This document shows, piece after piece, positions 9,070-18,133 of a DNA stretch of 64,000 nucleotides. Each line of letters starts with the position of its first letter. Positions within the stretch are counted from its first letter, which is position 1. Both the position numbers and the translations under genes were made by a program. Under the pieces are notes generated by a model. It searched no databases. It was given only the letters and a program-made list of their open reading frames with translations, and was not told where the DNA came from. This stretch comes from Cytobacillus depressus (GTDB taxonomy: Bacteria > Bacillota > Bacilli > Bacillales > Cytobacillaceae), in the NCBI RefSeq assembly GCF_008923245.1, contig NZ_WBOS01000004.1, positions 369,978 to 433,977 of the forward strand. The letters are read 5' to 3'.

Positions 9070-10062
9070 TTACTGTGGTAAATAATCGTTTGTAAAAGCT
9101 TTTTTAGCCTCTAGTTCTTTGTCTAATAATTGATTTTCAAACATCCAGTTTGCATAGTTTTCCCAAATTTCAAGTTTCTGTTCACCCCACCTTGGAGCAT
9201 CATCTTGATAACGGGATGCTAACCATTCCTGGCTTTTCTTCACAAGCTCTTTATCAAGATCAGGTGCTGCTTTTAATAAGCTATCTGCTGCTTCAGATGG
9301 ATGATCGATCGCAAATTTGTAGCCTTTTGAAACAGCCTTTAAGAATTTCTTTACCTGTTCTGGATTAGATTGTAGCTTCTTTTCATTTGTTGCAAGGACA
9401 GGTGTATAGTAATCAAGCTTCTTACTATAATCGGTTAAATAGACCATATTGATTTTTTCGCCGCGAAGTTCTGCTTCAATGCCTGTCCAGCCATAATAAA
9501 TCCAAGCAAAGTCAATATCTCGTTTTACCGCTGTAAAGAAATCTGTATCGCCCATATTCACAAAAGATACATCTTCTACATTGGCATGGTCCTGTTGCAT
9601 TAATGAAGTAATTACTGATTTTTCAACTGGAGATCCCCAGCCTCCGTATGTTTTTCCTGCAAAATCCTTTGGTGAGGTAATATTTTTCTCTGCTGGAGAG
9701 GCGAATCCTGATGTATTATGCTGGATCACTGCTGCGATTGATACTAAAGGGACCCCTTGAACACGTGCTTGTGTGATGCTTTCCTGATAGCTGACACCGT
9801 AGTCAGCTTTCCCAGATGCTACTAACTGATCGGCTCCCGCTTCACCAGGCATAATAATCTCAACATCCAAGCCTTCATCTTTAAAGTAGCCTTTATCTTG
9901 AGCGACATATAATCCGGTATGATTAGTATTCGGTGCCCAATCAAGAACAACCGTTACCTTCTCAATTTTTTCTTGCTTTTCCTTGTTTTCTGCAGATTCC
10001 TTTCCTCCAGCACATCCAGCGAGAAGAAAGGTTGTGATCACCGCTGCAAGTAATCTTTTCAT
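9070..10062 (-). CDS. thiY: ThiY-like (NMT1/THI5 domain) substrate-binding lipoprotein
   Basis: A 330-aa extracellular binding lipoprotein. The signal peptide ends in lipobox LLAGC (Cys17), and the mature part opens VTVVLDWAPNTNHTGLYVA, typical of NMT1/THI5-like proteins that bind thiamine pyrimidine precursors. An ATG 15 bases upstream is in frame but lies inside the ribosome binding site GGAGGAAAC, so the start is at 10062. First gene of the operon, directly behind a TPP riboswitch, so thiamine pyrophosphate should repress it. Confidence 0.88.
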   Translation of the reverse strand: MKRLLAAVITTFLLAGCAGGKESAENKEKQEKIEKVTVVLDWAPNTNHTGLYVAQDKGYFKDEGLDVEIIMPGEAGADQLVASGKADYGVSYQESITQARVQGVPLVSIAAVIQHNTSGFASPAEKNITSPKDFAGKTYGGWGSPVEKSVITSLMQQDHANVEDVSFVNMGDTDFFTAVKRDIDFAWIYYGWTGIEAELRGEKINMVYLTDYSKKLDYYTPVLATNEKKLQSNPEQVKKFLKAVSKGYKFAIDHPSEAADSLLKAAPDLDKELVKKSQEWLASRYQDDAPRWGEQKLEIWENYANWMFENQLLDKELEAKKAFTNDYLPQ

Positions 10063-10093
10063 GATAGTTTCCTCCAAAGTGAAATGTTATCAG

Positions 10094-10130
10094 AAAAAAT
10101 AAAAAAACACCCGGATGAGAACCCGCGCGT
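10094..10130 (-). terminator. Riboswitch-controlled terminator
   Basis: Between the TPP aptamer and the thiY-like gene, the minus strand reads ACGCGCGGG, a 6-nt loop, TCCGGGTGT, then a long U-run broken by one A. The stem has 9 positions with one mismatch. It is well placed to be the intrinsic terminator that forms when TPP is bound. Confidence 0.75.
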
Positions 10131-10164
10131 CCATGAACAAACATATCTATTCTTCATTCGAATA

Positions 10165-10255
10165 TGTTTCCTCCGCTGGTCTTAACCAGGTCAGGTTCAA
10201 AGGGTCAGCATCTCAAAGATCCAATCTCAACCGGTCACACCGGTTCCCCTACAAT
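10165..10255 (-). promoter_or_regulatory. TPP riboswitch (THI element)
   Basis: On the minus strand the aptamer begins TAGGGGAACC and contains the hallmark segments CTGAC, CCCTTTGAACCTGA and a closing AGACCAGCGGAGGAAA. These match the thi-box consensus (GGGG..., CUGAGA-like, ACCCUUUGAACCUGAUC, GGAUAAUGCC-like). It precedes an intrinsic terminator and the thiamine-precursor uptake operon. Confidence 0.93.
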
Positions 10256-10498
10256 TCTAAATGCTATTTTATTTTTTTCAGACACTTTATTATAACAAAT
10301 AAAAGAGAAGGGAGTACCTTAATTATGAAATCTTTTTTCTGATGGTGGGTAAAGAGAGTTCTCTTGATAAAGCTGTTCTATGTTTAATGAGGTGTGAGGG
10401 ACAAAACTAAGTGAAGAGCAGCTTGAGTATATTCAAAACTTTGTAAGTGGTAATAAGAAGAAAAAAAAGAATATCTAAAGGTTATTAGCATTGAAATT

Positions 10499-10530
10499 GA
10501 CCCCCAGTAAAAATTACCTTACTGGGGGTC
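10499..10530 (-). terminator. Terminator of the cupin gene
   Basis: A perfect 12-bp stem (GACCCCCAGTAA with its complement, 8-nt loop) 20 bp past the cupin stop. The tail is only moderately T-rich on the minus strand. Confidence 0.75.
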
Positions 10531-10549
10531 ATGTCTTTCGTTAAAAATT

Positions 10550-11071
10550 TTACTCAGGAATTGTTTTATATGCTAACTTCTTGATTATATCTTTATACGC
10601 TGGATATTTTGGCAATAGGTCGTCTTGTGTGAACAATTCAAAGTCTTGAAATTCAAAACCTGGAGAAACCATGCAGCCGACTAAGGAGAAGGCGTCTTCT
10701 TCCATAACTGACGATCCGAAAATAGCATTTTTCGGAACTAACGCTTGAGGGACTTCTCCGTTATCCAAATTCAATCCTAATTTAATCTCTTCATACTCGC
10801 CGTTTTCATGAATAATATGAATCGTTAAAGAACTGCCGGCATGATAATACCATAGCTCATCCGATTTTAACCTGTGAAAATGTGATACGTCATTAGAAGT
10901 TAATAGAAAGTAAATACTTGTATAAAGCTTTCGTTTTCCCTCAAAATTTACCGTTAATTCTTGATCAGAAGTTCTTTCACCAGATTCAAATGTTCTTTTA
11001 TAAAATCCGCCTTCTGGATGTGGTTCTAGTCCGAGTTTTGAAACAAAATATTGTGCGTCACGTATGTTCAA
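10550..11071 (-). CDS. Cupin of the DUF985 family
   Basis: A 173-aa RmlC-like cupin. The N-terminal phrase GLEPHPEGGFYKRTF and the core VSHFHRLKSDELWYYHAGSSL (split: VSHFHRLKSD, ELWYYHAG) are characteristic of the DUF985/YML079 family. Start is TTG at 11071, eight to nine bases after GGGAGG. It stands alone, with its own terminator. The enzymatic role of the family is not settled; sugar epimerase-like activity has been suggested from structure only. Confidence 0.8.
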   Translation of the reverse strand: MNIRDAQYFVSKLGLEPHPEGGFYKRTFESGERTSDQELTVNFEGKRKLYTSIYFLLTSNDVSHFHRLKSDELWYYHAGSSLTIHIIHENGEYEEIKLGLNLDNGEVPQALVPKNAIFGSSVMEEDAFSLVGCMVSPGFEFQDFELFTQDDLLPKYPAYKDIIKKLAYKTIPE

Positions 11072-11533
11072 AGCAAAATACCTCCCAAAAACAAAATTCT
11101 TAAAAGATTACCAAACAAATAATCCCAAAAAACAATCTTTCGTTTCTATAATAATTCCACAAAAAAAACCAGAAATATTATCACCTACAATGAGTGAACA
11201 ATACTCCTGGGTCCTCAATAAAATGTCTCCTGAAATCGTACATAGGAGAATAGAACACAATGATATCGCTGCTCATAGTCGAAGCTTTTACGGAGCTCGG
11301 TAGAAACTCGCAGGCCCTATCCCTGCAATTATATGAGTGAAAACTAGTGATTTAAAATGAACTAGAGAATTATATCAAAAAAAATATCATATATAAAGTT
11401 ATTTTAATTTAATGAATAATATGATTGATTATTCGCTTCAAAAGGTTTGAATAAGGGTGAGGGAGTAAATAATAAATGTGATTTCTGCTGGAGAGGCTTT
11501 TTAATATTATCTTCTTCCATTTACACACTTTCG
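11072..11533. other. Intergenic stretch with a possible gene remnant
   Basis: AT-rich spacer of over 450 bp. An open frame at about 11190-11303 reads MSEQYSWVLNKMSPEIVHRR and continues to a stop 17 residues later. It has protein-like composition but no ribosome binding site, so it may be the last piece of a decayed gene. Nothing else recognisable. Confidence 0.3.
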
Positions 11534-11567
11534 AAAGCGCATCTCTTTAATTAAAGGGATGCGCTTT
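11534..11567 (-). terminator. Terminator of the 12-TM transporter gene
   Basis: AAAGCGCATCTCTTTAA pairs with TTAAAGGGATGCGCTTT (one G-T pair) to form a long hairpin 30 bp after the transporter stop. A-rich and T-rich flanks suit termination in both directions. Confidence 0.8.
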
Positions 11568-11597
11568 TATTAGAGGGGAATGCGAGATTGGAGCTTT

Positions 11598-13028
11598 TCA
11601 GAATATCCATATCCCTATTATTGTAGATACAATTAATCCAATAATTACGGGCATAAAGCTTTTTCGCACAAGTTCCATCACTGATACTTTCGCAAAACCG
11701 GCAACTGCTACGAGGGATGACCAGGCAATTAATGTGCCGCCGCCTACCCAAATAGCACCCATCTGTCCAATCGCAGATAATGTTTCGACATCAACTCCAA
11801 CACTGTCGCCTAAAGCTCCAGATAAAGAGCCAACTAAAGGCAGACCAGAAAAACCAGAGCCATCTAAACCTGTAATCGCGCCGATTAAAAGAATCCCAAA
11901 GCCTGCGATAAACGTGCTTTCCGGGATGAATTGCTGTCCAGAGACGACTAAATCAAATAGGAAAGAGGGAGATGCTTCTGCACTCAAGCCGAATATTTTT
12001 CCTGATAACTCATCGCTTCCAAGAAAGAAAAATCCTGCAATTGGAATGACGGGTCCCATTGCTTTAAAGGCGAAAACGAATCCTTTAACAAGATTATCAC
12101 TGACTTCGTCTAAGGATGAACGGAAACCTTTAACCATCGATGCAGCAATAAGAAGTATAGCTGAAACCCCGCCAATTAAAGCGGCGCCAGTACCGCCCTC
12201 AATAGAAGGAATTAAGTCAGAAAATTTTGCTAGAAACATATAGAGGATGATAACTAAAAATGTTACGGGAACAAGGATAGCGAAGAGGAGGTTGTGTTTC
12301 CTTTTTGTGTGGGGATTCGTTGCTGCATCTTCATTTATTTGTCCGGAGGATGAATTTACTTTTTCCCAAGCGGCAAGATGGCCATTGGAAGGACGTAATA
12401 TAAATTTTCTTAAGGAGAAGTAAGCGATAATGATCGCCGTAACCCCTGTAATGATGGATAACACAAACGCCCGATCGGCCACGATGCTAACATCAGCCCC
12501 AGCTGCAGTTGCAGTAAGGGTAGGTGCAATTTGGATGACATAGTCAGAAGATAACGCCATTCCTTGACCAGCAAGCGAAATGGCAATGGCAGCACCGATT
12601 GGCGGAAGGCCGGAACGAATGGCGACGGGAATAAGCAAGGCCCCAACTAGCGGAACAGCAGGCGTCGGCCAGAAGAAAAGTGAGATCGCATACGTAACAA
12701 AAATGATGATCCAAAATGAGAGATGACCATTTTTCATTACCCGCTGAAAAGGTGTGATCATTTGCTCATCGGCACCTAGCGATCGTAGTGAATGCAATAA
12801 CGCTGTCATGATGGCGATAATAAGAAAGATATTAAATAATTCTCCTGCAGCAACTAAACTTGCATTAAAAATGGTCTGTAAGCCAACGATAAAAGATCCC
12901 GTAAAAATCCAGCCAACTAAAAATGTAACGACGATGGAGGGAACAACTACATTTTGTCGAAGCAGCATTGTTAAAATGATCATACAGGTTCCAATCAAAT
13001 ACATCCAATGAGCTGCTGTTAATTCCAT
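11598..13028 (-). CDS. Polytopic membrane transporter of unknown substrate
   Basis: A 476-aa protein with about 11-12 hydrophobic segments, and conserved-looking loops FFWPTPAVPLVGALLIP and LAGQGMALSSDYVIQIAP in two re-entrant-like positions. The layout resembles ion-transporter superfamily permeases (GntP/DcuC/CitMHS type), but I do not recognise a specific family with known substrate. It starts at an ATG with AGGTTTATAT upstream (GGGAGG further back). The 52-bp repeat array lies directly upstream of its promoter region. Confidence 0.65.
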   Translation of the reverse strand: MELTAAHWMYLIGTCMIILTMLLRQNVVVPSIVVTFLVGWIFTGSFIVGLQTIFNASLVAAGELFNIFLIIAIMTALLHSLRSLGADEQMITPFQRVMKNGHLSFWIIIFVTYAISLFFWPTPAVPLVGALLIPVAIRSGLPPIGAAIAISLAGQGMALSSDYVIQIAPTLTATAAGADVSIVADRAFVLSIITGVTAIIIAYFSLRKFILRPSNGHLAAWEKVNSSSGQINEDAATNPHTKRKHNLLFAILVPVTFLVIILYMFLAKFSDLIPSIEGGTGAALIGGVSAILLIAASMVKGFRSSLDEVSDNLVKGFVFAFKAMGPVIPIAGFFFLGSDELSGKIFGLSAEASPSFLFDLVVSGQQFIPESTFIAGFGILLIGAITGLDGSGFSGLPLVGSLSGALGDSVGVDVETLSAIGQMGAIWVGGGTLIAWSSLVAVAGFAKVSVMELVRKSFMPVIIGLIVSTIIGIWIF

Positions 13029-13095
13029 ATATAAACCTCCCGAAAAGATTTTTAATTGTAAAATAGCCTATGCTGTTATCTGGGCTTAAGTGAAA

Positions 13096-13830
13096 AGGAT
13101 GGGTATGAAAGGTTGATGGAGCTTGTTTTAGGAGGCAGGCATAGGAAGCGCGTCCTATGAAACGTTCATGGTGACCGTTTGAGAAGAGTCTCATGGAAAA
13201 TGCGCTCTATGAAAGGTTCATAGTGCCCGTTTTAGGTAGGACATATGGAAAGCTCGTACCATGAAGTGTTCATGGTGCCTGTTTAAGGAGAGTCTCATAG
13301 AAAATGCGTCCTATGAAGTGTTCATGGTGCCCGTTTGAGGAGAGTCTCATAGAAAATGCGTCCTATGAAGTGTTCATGGTGCCCGTTTGAGGAGAGTCTC
13401 ATAGAAAATGCGTCCTATGAAGTGTTCATGGTGCCCGTTTAAGGAGAATCTCATAGAAAATGCGTCCTATGAAGTGTTCATGGTGCCCGTTTAAGGAGAA
13501 TCTCATAGAAAATGCGTCCTATGAATCGTTCATGGTGCCCGTTTAAGGAGAGTCTCATAGAAAATACGTACTATGAATCGTTCATGGTGCCCGTTTAAGG
13601 AGAATCTCATAGAAAATGCGTCCTATGAAGCGTTCATGGTGCCCGTTTAAGGAGAGTCTCATAGAAAATGCGTCCTATGAAGTGTTCATGGTGCCCGTTT
13701 AAGGAGAGTCTCATAGAAAATGCGTCCTATGAAGTGTTCATGGTGCCCGTTTGAGAAGTGCCTCATTGAAAATACGCACTATGAAAGGTCTTTTTAGGAG
13801 GAACCTATTGAAAACGAGTTTTATGAAACA
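13096..13830. repeat. Tandem array of a 52-bp palindromic unit (about 13-14 copies)
   Basis: Units begin at 13113, 13165, 13217, 13269, 13321, 13373, 13425, 13477, 13529, 13581, 13633, 13685 and 13737, always 52 bp apart. Each contains TCATAG-N10-CTATGA and, overlapping it, ATGAA-NNN-TTCAT. The three central bases of the second palindrome vary (GTG, TCG, GCG, ACG, AGG) while the arms stay fixed. Central units are almost identical and outer ones degenerate. 52 is not a multiple of three and the frames are interrupted, so it is not coding. No unique spacers, so it is not CRISPR. Confidence 0.95.
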
Positions 13831-13874
13831 ATTAATGTTCTCTAAAGCACTCAAGAGACGTACTATTTTAATAG

Positions 13875-13922
13875 ATAAAAAGCTATCCAGAAAGTCAGGA
13901 AAAACTGACTTTCCGGATAGCT
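13875..13922 (-). terminator. Terminator of pbuE-like gene
   Basis: An 18-position stem (AGCTATCCGGAAAGTCAG and its near-perfect complement) with a small T-rich loop, followed on the minus strand by TTTTTATC. It lies 16 bp past the stop codon. Confidence 0.9.
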
Positions 13923-13937
13923 CTAAAATTTACGTAA

Positions 13938-15143
13938 TCAGGAAGACTGTTGGTCGATAGATCTTTGGAAGGACGAGGAAGAGTCCACGTTTTCTCTCGT
14001 TGTAGCCGGTCTTGTCAAAGAAAAAACTACACATATTAATGAGATAATGACAATGCCGCTTCCAACCCAAGCTGTACTAGAAACAGTGCCGGTTTGGGTT
14101 AACACAAGGCCGCCAATGGCTGATCCAAGTGAAATACCGATTTGTATTGCGGAGTTATTTAAGCTTTGCTGTATGTCGGACGTCGCTGGGTCGATTTGAA
14201 TCAAATAACTTTGTTGAGGCGGTGCTAAGCTCCAACTCAATGCGCCCCAAACCATCATCGTTGGAATGAATAAGACAAGTGAAAAGGTTGTTAATGGCAA
14301 TAAGCATAAACAAATCGCAAATGCGCTGATAACGATAACCATACTTTTGTGAGTGCCAATCCAATCTGAAAGTAATCCACCGAATGCTCCGCCGCCAACT
14401 GCCGCAATACCAAATACAAAATAGCAGATACTAATCCAGTAGGAATTAAGGTGAAGATTCGTCTCTAAAAATGGAGTAAAATATGCATATACTGTATAAT
14501 GTCCCGCCAGCATAAACACCGTAGAAAGATGGGCACTCCCTATTTTCGCGCTGCCCACTGCCTTTAATTGTTGTGAGAGCGGTACAGTTTTTTCTCCGGG
14601 TATGCGCTCTAAAAATAATGATATAAGCACCATGGATCCAATGGATAGCACGGCGATTCCAAGGAAAATGACGCGCCAGCCAAACATATTAGATAGAAGG
14701 ATTCCTAATGGGACACCTAACACAATGGACGAACTTATGCCCATATAAATAAGCCCCACAGCCTTCGCTCGGTGAGCGGGCACTACAACTTTAGCAGCAA
14801 TAGTTAAGGAAAGTACGACGACAAGTGCTGTACTAGCTGCAGTTAAAACCCTTGAAATCATCATAAAGGTAAAATTCGGACTAAAATATGTCATGATATT
14901 TCCGATGAAAAATATGAATAAGGAAGTAAGATATAATTTTTTGCGTTCGATTTTGCCGGTTAACACAAGTAATACAGGTCCAGCGATGGCATAAATGAGC
15001 GCGTACACTGTGATTAATTGTCCGGCAGAGCTTAATGAAATATTAAAATCACCGGCAATTGTCGGCAATATCCCACCAACGATCAATTCAACCAATCCAA
15101 CCGCGACAGTCGATAATGCGAGAATAAAAACTTTCAAGTTCAT
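13938..15143 (-). CDS. pbuE: PbuE-like purine base/nucleoside efflux pump (MFS, DHA1)
   Basis: A 401-aa, 12-TM major facilitator. From memory it is closely similar over its whole length to B. subtilis PbuE: the opening [20 protein letters not shown], then [30 protein letters not shown] and [17 protein letters not shown]. It exports hypoxanthine/adenine-type bases and purine analogues from the cytoplasm. The gene follows a purine riboswitch and a terminator, and ends in its own terminator, so it is a single-gene unit. The riboswitch is of guanine type, unlike the adenine type described for B. subtilis. Confidence 0.87.
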   Translation of the reverse strand: MNLKVFILALSTVAVGLVELIVGGILPTIAGDFNISLSSAGQLITVYALIYAIAGPVLLVLTGKIERKKLYLTSLFIFFIGNIMTYFSPNFTFMMISRVLTAASTALVVVLSLTIAAKVVVPAHRAKAVGLIYMGISSSIVLGVPLGILLSNMFGWRVIFLGIAVLSIGSMVLISLFLERIPGEKTVPLSQQLKAVGSAKIGSAHLSTVFMLAGHYTVYAYFTPFLETNLHLNSYWISICYFVFGIAAVGGGAFGGLLSDWIGTHKSMVIVISAFAICLCLLPLTTFSLVLFIPTMMVWGALSWSLAPPQQSYLIQIDPATSDIQQSLNNSAIQIGISLGSAIGGLVLTQTGTVSSTAWVGSGIVIISLICVVFSLTRPATTRENVDSSSSFQRSIDQQSS

Positions 15144-15205
15144 AATCTATTTCATGTCCTTTCTTAGTTAATCTAAAAAGAGATAGCTTTGAAGGTCCTT
15201 TTAAG

Positions 15206-15263
15206 AAAAAAAAAATCCTGATTACAAAAAATGAATAAGTTCATTTTCTGTAGTCAGGATTTT
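15206..15263 (-). terminator. Riboswitch expression-platform terminator
   Basis: On the minus strand AAATCCTGACTACAGAAAA pairs with a downstream TTTTTTGTAATCAGGATTT-type strand, followed by nine U residues. The 5' arm uses the aptamer's P3, J3/1 and P1 3' strands, so a folded, ligand-bound aptamer should prevent this terminator from forming. Confidence 0.85.
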
Positions 15264-15311
15264 CTTGGTTCCTGGTAGAGACCCTCCAGCCATATTCTAG
15301 AGGTTATACAG
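15248..15311 (-). promoter_or_regulatory. Purine riboswitch, guanine (C74) type
   Basis: A 64-nt aptamer on the minus strand. P1 is CTGTA/TACAG, J1/2 TAA, P2 CCTCTAG/CTGGAGG with L2 AATATGG, J2/3 TCTCTA, P3 AGGA/TCCT with L3 around CCAAGAA, then GAC directly before P1. The contact bases U22, U47, U49, C50, U51 and A52 are present. The specificity base at position 74 (plus-strand 15253) is C, the guanine/hypoxanthine class, not U (adenine class). Confidence 0.92.
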
Positions 15312-15536
15312 GTTATATACAGTTAATAGAATTCACTTTGTAGATTTTACTACTCTTCATTTTAATTATCAAGTGTAAAATTTAACTTAAATGCCTATTG
15401 CTTGTATCTAATCCCGCCACAAGCCTTTTTCTTTTTAAATAAATTTAAATTGATATAATTACATTATCAATTGATTTTACTGGATGAGCTTATATCGGTA
15501 ACTACTTAAATATTGGAAAAGGAAAGGATAATATGA

Positions 15537-16535
15537 ATGGCAAATATAAAGATACCTGTTTCTATCTTAAATCTTGCTCCTATTCGTGAAGGTCAATCGG
15601 CTAAGGATGCCATTGACGCGATGGTTGATTTGGCAAAAGCTGCAGAAAAAATGGGTTATACAAGATATTGGATTGCTGAGCATCATAATACTCCGACACT
15701 TGTTAGTTCTGCTACCTCCATATTAATTAATCATACATTAGAACATACAGATCATATTCGAGTCGGATCTGGTGGAATTATGCTGCCAAATCATTCGCCT
15801 CTAGTTGTAGCCGAACAATTTGGAACGATGGCAACTATTTATCCAAACCGATTGGATTTGGGCCTCGGTCGTGCACCTGGAACAGATATGCTGACCGCGA
15901 ATGCATTAAGAAGATCGAAAAATGATTCTGTTTACACTTTTCCCGAGGATGTTCAAGCATTGCTTACTTTCTTCGGGCCTGAAGAGCAGCAAAGTTATGT
16001 TAAAGCTTATCCAGGGATTGGCACGGAAATTCCGATCTATATTCTTGGCTCTTCAACAGATTCCGCTTTTTTAGCGGCTAAATTAGGATTGCCTTATGTA
16101 TTTGCTTCCCACTTTGCACCAAGATTTATGGAAGAGGCGATTGCCATTTATCGGAATCGCTTTCAGCCATCCGAATATTTAAACTCTCCATATATGATGG
16201 TTTGTTTAAATGTGATTGCAGCTGAAAGTGATGAAGAGGCAAAATTTGAATCGACAACGATGCAACAATTTTTCCTAAATGTCGTTCGTGGCAGTCAAAA
16301 CATGTTAAGACCGCCAGTTGCAAGTATGGAACAAATTTGGAGCCCACAAGAAAGAGAAGCGGTTCATTCGATGTCAAACGTAACTTTGTTAGGAAGTAAA
16401 GATTCTATCAAAAAACAACTAACAAGCTTCCAGGAGAAATATAACGTAGACGAAATTATGGCCGTCTCTTATATTTTTGATCCTGACAAACAAAAGCGTT
16501 CTTATGAAATTCTAAAAGAGGTTGTTGATGGGTAA
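15537..16535 (+). CDS. LLM-class flavin-dependent oxidoreductase (luciferase-like)
   Basis: A 332-aa bacterial-luciferase-fold protein (TIM barrel). Typical phrases: [40 protein letters not shown] and [11 protein letters not shown]. Such enzymes use FMNH2 or F420 to oxidise varied substrates. The ATG at 15537 is preceded by GGAAAGG; an ATG four bases earlier is out of frame. Stand-alone gene, substrate unknown. Confidence 0.87.
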   Translation: MANIKIPVSILNLAPIREGQSAKDAIDAMVDLAKAAEKMGYTRYWIAEHHNTPTLVSSATSILINHTLEHTDHIRVGSGGIMLPNHSPLVVAEQFGTMATIYPNRLDLGLGRAPGTDMLTANALRRSKNDSVYTFPEDVQALLTFFGPEEQQSYVKAYPGIGTEIPIYILGSSTDSAFLAAKLGLPYVFASHFAPRFMEEAIAIYRNRFQPSEYLNSPYMMVCLNVIAAESDEEAKFESTTMQQFFLNVVRGSQNMLRPPVASMEQIWSPQEREAVHSMSNVTLLGSKDSIKKQLTSFQEKYNVDEIMAVSYIFDPDKQKRSYEILKEVVDG

Positions 16536-16617
16536 AGTGACAAGATTTTTTGTCCCTTTTTTTCGTTCCGAGATATATTGTGAATGGAAGCAGTTTTTTT
16601 ACATATCCTAATAAGAA

Positions 16618-16928
16618 AATAAGAAAAGCGGAAGCGCCTTCGGAACAATCAAATTACAGATTGTTCCTGCGATGATTATTCTAAGGAGCTTTCCTTAGTG
16701 TTCAGCCCGGACAAGCATAAGACAAGTAGGCGAGAAGGTTGTTCTTTAACCTTCTTGACTAATTGGCTTATGACCTCGAGGTCGACAAAAACGCGACGTC
16801 CTCCCAAAAGCTACACTTTTGGTCGTGCGATGTGTCGCTGTCGAAGTCTTCCTTGTCCTGTCGCACTGTCGACACTAGTACGTCCTGTACGTCGGGGCTA
16901 GGCGCTGGAGCTAGACAATAAGAAAAGC
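16618..16928. repeat. Modular intergenic repeat, family M, copy 1
   Basis: About 300 bp bounded by AGCGGAAGCGCC at the left and GGCGCTGGAGCTAGACA at the right. It contains nested hairpins, for example GACAAGCATAAG with a later CTTATG segment, and GTCCTCCCAAAAG. A 12-bp direct repeat AATAAGAAAAGC is present at 16618-16629 and 16917-16928, resembling a target duplication. Other copies lie at 44321-44450 and 48569-48746 in the opposite orientation. It separates the oxidoreductase from the DMT transporter gene. Confidence 0.85.
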
Positions 16929-16938
16929 AGGGACCTTA

Positions 16939-17799
16939 ATGAGTATTATTTTAGCCTTATTAGCAGCCTTATTTGCTTCACTTACAGCAATCTTAGCGAA
17001 GATTGGCATGGAAAAAGTTAATTCCAATTTAGCGACTGCAATTCGGACAATTATTGTTTTGGTCATGGCTTTTATTACAGTGATTGTCACGGGAAAGCTT
17101 GATACGATTTCACAAATTTCAAGCAGCGCCTTTATGTTTATCATATTATCTGGATTTGCAACGGGATTTTCCTGGTTATTTTTCTTTAAAGCATTAGCCA
17201 TTGGGGATGTTTCCAAAGTTGTCCCTATTGATAAATCAAGTGTAGTGCTTACTATTGCGATCTCTGTTCTCTTTTTGGGTGAGCCACTAAACCCTCTTGT
17301 TATGTCGGGGGGAGCCATCATTGCCATTGGAACCTTTATTTTAATTGGAAAAAATGATGAAAAGAAACGATTTACCGGCTCGCAAATATATATTGTCTAT
17401 GCTATTTTAGCAGCAGTGTTTGCTGCTTTAACGTCCATCTTAGCAAAAGTAGGGATGGAAGACGTCGATTCAAATGTTGCTACTTTTATACGAACGATCG
17501 TGATTTTATTGTTTGCTTGGGCCATTGTGTTTTTTCAAGGAACACATAAGAAACTGAAAGCCATTTCAAAAAAGGGGTATCTTTTTTTAGCCCTTTCTGG
17601 AGTTGCAACAGGATTATCTTGGTTATGTTATTTTGCAGCACTGGCGATAGGGAAGGTATCAGTCGTCGCACCCATTGATAAATTTAGTGTTGTCGTTACT
17701 ATTGTTTTAAGTTTTATTCTGTTAAAAGAAAAAGCGACGAAACGTACGATTTTTGGCGGGATTGTTATTACGGCAGGGACCGTTTTGCTAATAATATAA
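16939..17799 (+). CDS. DMT superfamily (EamA) transporter
   Basis: A 286-aa membrane protein with about 10 TM segments made of two very similar halves. The second half (from about residue 150, AAVFAALTSILAKVGMEDVD) repeats the first (AALFASLTAILAKIGMEKVN), an unusually recent-looking EamA duplication. Each half carries the ALAIG..S.V.PIDK motif. Exports or imports small metabolites; substrate unknown. The ribosome binding site is weak (AGGGA) because the family M repeat ends 10 bp upstream, so this element may have displaced the original leader. Confidence 0.82.
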   Translation: MSIILALLAALFASLTAILAKIGMEKVNSNLATAIRTIIVLVMAFITVIVTGKLDTISQISSSAFMFIILSGFATGFSWLFFFKALAIGDVSKVVPIDKSSVVLTIAISVLFLGEPLNPLVMSGGAIIAIGTFILIGKNDEKKRFTGSQIYIVYAILAAVFAALTSILAKVGMEDVDSNVATFIRTIVILLFAWAIVFFQGTHKKLKAISKKGYLFLALSGVATGLSWLCYFAALAIGKVSVVAPIDKFSVVVTIVLSFILLKEKATKRTIFGGIVITAGTVLLII

Positions 17800-18133
17800 T
17801 TTACTTCAATACGCACACAAGGTTTGCAGATAATTCGAACTGCAAGCCTTTTCAATATTTTTTTCGGTTTTATTCCAGGATCTGCATTGTGAAGTTTTGT
17901 CGAAATTTGTTGCGATCATAAAAATGCTATTGTATACTACCAAAGTAAATAAGTCGAACGATATATAACTTATTGTTATTAATGTTCGTGTTTTGATAAA
18001 GGGAAGGAATTTTTTCATAATTCATAACGGTTTTGCTAAAGCAATAGAGGATAATAATATTGACATGAATTATGCAGTTAACATTTAAAAAGTTAACTAT
18101 ATATAAATTATTAATGAAAGAATGGTGGTAAAA
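17800..18133. other. Intergenic region with terminator and promoter DNA
   Basis: Holds the terminator listed at 17819, then AT-rich DNA with no recognisable gene. The promoter of the nucleoside hydrolase must lie in the last 150 bp. Confidence 0.5.
17819..17854 (+). terminator. Terminator of DMT transporter gene
   Basis: AAGGTTTGCAG pairs with CTGCAAGCCTT (one G-T pair) across a 10-nt loop and is followed by TTTC. Confidence 0.8.

Noticed and set aside
10400..10480. Short gene reading LSEEQLEYIQNFVSGNKKKK
   Set aside because: No start codon or ribosome binding site in frame; at most a fragment of a lost gene.
13096..13830. CRISPR array
   Set aside because: The repeated unit is continuous (52 bp with no unique spacers), and no cas genes are near.
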